A stretch of 5,161 nt of DNA, from NCBI GenBank assembly GCA_017743275.1, contig JAGHZG010000161.1, positions 1-5,161 on the forward strand, in the 5' to 3' direction. Positions within the stretch are counted from its first letter, which is position 1. The number at the start of each line of letters is the position of its first letter. Origin of the DNA: Chloroflexota bacterium. GTDB taxonomy: Bacteria > Chloroflexota > Anaerolineae > B4-G1 > DUEL01. Of this stretch, positions 3,651 to 5,161 are shown in pieces. The position numbers and the translations under genes are program-made. Below the pieces are notes generated by a model that saw only the letters and a program-made list of their open reading frames with translations, made no database searches and was not told the origin of the DNA.

Positions 3651-5161
3651 ATGACCGGTGTACCCGCCCCTCTTCTGACGATAGACGACATCCTCTCCAT
3701 GGTCCGGGACGGCCCAGAGGTCCGGGGCCTGATTTCGCGCGCCTACGAGTTTGCTGCCCAGGCCCACGAAGGCCAGCACCGGATGTCCGGCGAGCCCTAC
3801 ATCCAGCACGCGCTGGCTGTCGCCGCACTGTTGGCCGAACTGCGCATGGACGCCGATACCGTCGCCGCTGGCCTCCTCCACGACGTGGTGGAGGACCGGG
3901 ACATCCCGCTGGAGGAACTGGAGAAGCGGTTCGGCCCGGAGGTGGCCCGCATGGTGGACGGAGTGACCAAACTGGGGCGGGCCAATGAACTGGGCCGGAT
4001 GCGGGAAGGGGAACGGGACGAGCGGGAACTGGAGAGTCTGCGCAAATTCTTTCTGGCGACGGCCCGGGACGCGCGGGTGATGCTCATCAAACTGGCCGAC
4101 CGGCTGCACAACATGCGCACGCTGGATGCCCTGCCGCCGGAGCGCCAGCAGCGCATCGCCCGTCAGACCATGGACATCTACGCGCCGCTGGCGAACCGAC
4201 TGGGCATCTGGCGCTGGAAGGGGGAACTGGAAGACCTGGCCTTCCGGTACCTCCAGCCGGACATCTACTTTGAAATCGTCCGGGAACTGGAGGCCCGGGC
4301 ACCGGAACGGGAGGCCGATATTGAAAAGCACATTGCCCTCCTTCAGCATCACCTCCGGCTAGAGGGGATCAACTCTCAGATTACAGGCCGGTCCAAGCAC
4401 ATCTACAGCATCTACCGCAAAATGCAGCGCAAGCAAATCCCCCTGGAACGGGTCTACGACATCCGCGCCATTCGGGCCATCGTGGACACCGTCCCCGACT
4501 GCTACCACGCCCTGGGCGTCGTCCACAACCTCTGGACCCCCATCCCCGGCGAATTTGACGACTACATCGCCCGTCCCAAAGAGAACATGTACCAGTCCCT
4601 CCACACCGCCGTGGTGGGCATCGGCGGGAAAGTCCTGGAAGTGCAGATTCGCACCTACTATATGCACCGGATTGCCGAATACGGTATCGCCGCCCACTGG
4701 CGGTACAAGGAGGGGGCCCGAGAAGACCGGCTCTTTGAGGAGAGAATCGCCGCCCTGCGGGCCCAGATTGAGGCCCGCAGCGAGGCGGAGGACGCCGGGG
4801 AATTCCTGGAGGCGGTCCAGACCGACATCTTTGAGGACCGGGTGTACGTCTTCACCCCCAAAGGCAAAGTGGTGGACCTGCCCGCCGGTGCGACGCCCAT
4901 AGACTTCGCCTACGCCATCCACACCGAAATCGGCCATCGCTGCCGAGGGGCTAAGGTCAACGGGCGGTGGGTGCCCCTGGACTACATCCTCAAAACCGGC
5001 GACCAGGTGGAAATCGTCACGGCGAAGCGAGGGGGCCCCAGCCGTTTCAGTTCCCGCTCCAGGATGGCCCGTCCCGAGGCGATGTTCTGCTCCCGGTCCT
5101 GCCGCCGGAACCACTGGCGAATTTTATTGCGGGCGCGCGCGGTTTTGACGTATCCCAGCGC
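3651..5161 (+). CDS. RelA/SpoT-family (p)ppGpp synthetase/hydrolase, 3' end missing and rearranged
   Basis: A long RSH protein that makes and probably degrades the stringent-response alarmone (p)ppGpp; 503 codons are visible, running off the window without a stop. The HD hydrolase domain (about 28-165) has the metal ligands His53, His77-Asp78 and Asp150, plus the ED pair (81-82) and LADRLHNMRTL (148-158). The synthetase domain (about 225-350) has GRSKHIYSIYRKM (246-258), YDIRAIR (269-275, Asp270 catalytic), EFDDYIARPKENMYQSLHT (301-319) and EVQIRT (330-335). The TGS domain is at 397-460 (VYVFTPKG, DFAYAIH, GDQVEIVTAKRGG). From about residue 465 the sequence loses all family likeness because the DNA after 5036-5045 is inverted. 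The helical and ACT/RRM domains expected in a ~700-residue protein are not present in forward orientation. ATG 3651 has no Shine-Dalgarno sequence; an in-frame TGA at 3618-3620 rules out a longer start. The synthetase motif is EFDD rather than RxKD although the hydrolase site looks intact. Confidence 0.93.
   Translation, partial: MTGVPAPLLTIDDILSMVRDGPEVRGLISRAYEFAAQAHEGQHRMSGEPYIQHALAVAALLAELRMDADTVAAGLLHDVVEDRDIPLEELEKRFGPEVARMVDGVTKLGRANELGRMREGERDERELESLRKFFLATARDARVMLIKLADRLHNMRTLDALPPERQQRIARQTMDIYAPLANRLGIWRWKGELEDLAFRYLQPDIYFEIVRELEARAPEREADIEKHIALLQHHLRLEGINSQITGRSKHIYSIYRKMQRKQIPLERVYDIRAIRAIVDTVPDCYHALGVVHNLWTPIPGEFDDYIARPKENMYQSLHTAVVGIGGKVLEVQIRTYYMHRIAEYGIAAHWRYKEGAREDRLFEERIAALRAQIEARSEAEDAGEFLEAVQTDIFEDRVYVFTPKGKVVDLPAGATPIDFAYAIHTEIGHRCRGAKVNGRWVPLDYILKTGDQVEIVTAKRGGPSRFSSRSRMARPEAMFCSRSCRRNHWRILLRARAVLTYPS
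5036..5161 (-). other. Inverted fragment of the same RelA/SpoT gene (post-TGS helical region)
   Basis: Read on the - strand from 5161 to 5036, 42 codons give a stretch beginning ALGYVKTARARNKIRQWF, continuing QDREQNIASGRAIL and ending ERELKRLG. From memory this is exactly the sequence type that follows GGPSRDWLNP after the TGS domain in RelA/SpoT proteins. It lies head-to-head with the forward gene, directly after the GGPSR codons. The forward codons for GPSR and the reverse codons for RLG overlap on the same bases: CCCCAGCCG (5036-5044) on one strand, CGGCTGGGG on the other. This pinpoints a junction at a short inverted repeat. It is part of the rearranged RSH gene, not a separate gene. Confidence 0.85.

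Noticed and set aside
4359..5114. 251-codon - strand open frame opposite the synthetase/TGS region
   Set aside because: It is a shadow of the RSH gene in a different frame; the meaningful - strand signal at 5036-5161 is in another frame and is only an inverted piece of RSH.
5046..5161. Novel arginine/serine-rich C-terminal domain of the RSH protein
   Set aside because: The forward translation is explained as antisense reading of the RSH helical region on the other strand, so it should not be treated as a new domain.

Overview
The window is GC-rich protein-coding DNA from a bacterium, with five recognisable genes, dense packing, mostly clear Shine-Dalgarno sequences, and short AT-richer gaps filled with simple tandem repeats. 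The gene set is typical of free-living bacteria. The GC level, the AGX-like aminotransferase and the style of the Rel/SpoT protein would fit a Chloroflexota (Anaerolineae-like) organism. That assignment is a weak inference from memory; nothing in the window is taxonomically decisive.

Left part (1-2854, + strand): a 100-nt imperfect hairpin element, then an 8-nt tandem array ending just before a ribosome binding site. Next come an alanine-glyoxylate aminotransferase (193-1359), an 11-copy heptamer array (1361-1437), and a GlcD-type FAD oxidase/dehydrogenase (1457-2854). The two enzymes form a logical pair: the oxidase would turn glycolate (or a related 2-hydroxy acid) into glyoxylate, and the aminotransferase would turn glyoxylate into glycine.

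Middle (2851-3483, - strand): a perfect 26-bp palindrome separates glcD from a convergent two-gene unit. This unit is a GYD-domain protein (3483-3187) whose stop codon overlaps the start of cutA (3187-2867), so translational coupling is likely.

Control region (3484-3650): a heptamer array, then a dyad TTGTCAA-N5-TTGACAA whose right half is the -35 box of a strong sigma70-type promoter for the rightward gene. Its left half could serve a weaker leftward promoter for the GYD-cutA unit.

Right part (3651-5161, + strand): a long-type RelA/SpoT homologue (bifunctional (p)ppGpp synthetase/hydrolase family) with HD, synthetase and TGS domains. The last ~120 bases are abnormal. Right after the TGS domain (GGPSR) the forward reading stops looking like the family, while the opposite strand from 5161 to 5036 encodes the segment that should follow the TGS domain. 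The segment is therefore inverted, with its edge at a short inverted repeat (CCCCAGCCG / CGGCTGGGG). This is either a real intragenic inversion or, perhaps more likely, a fold-back or chimeric artefact at the end of an assembled contig. It is the most unusual thing in the window.
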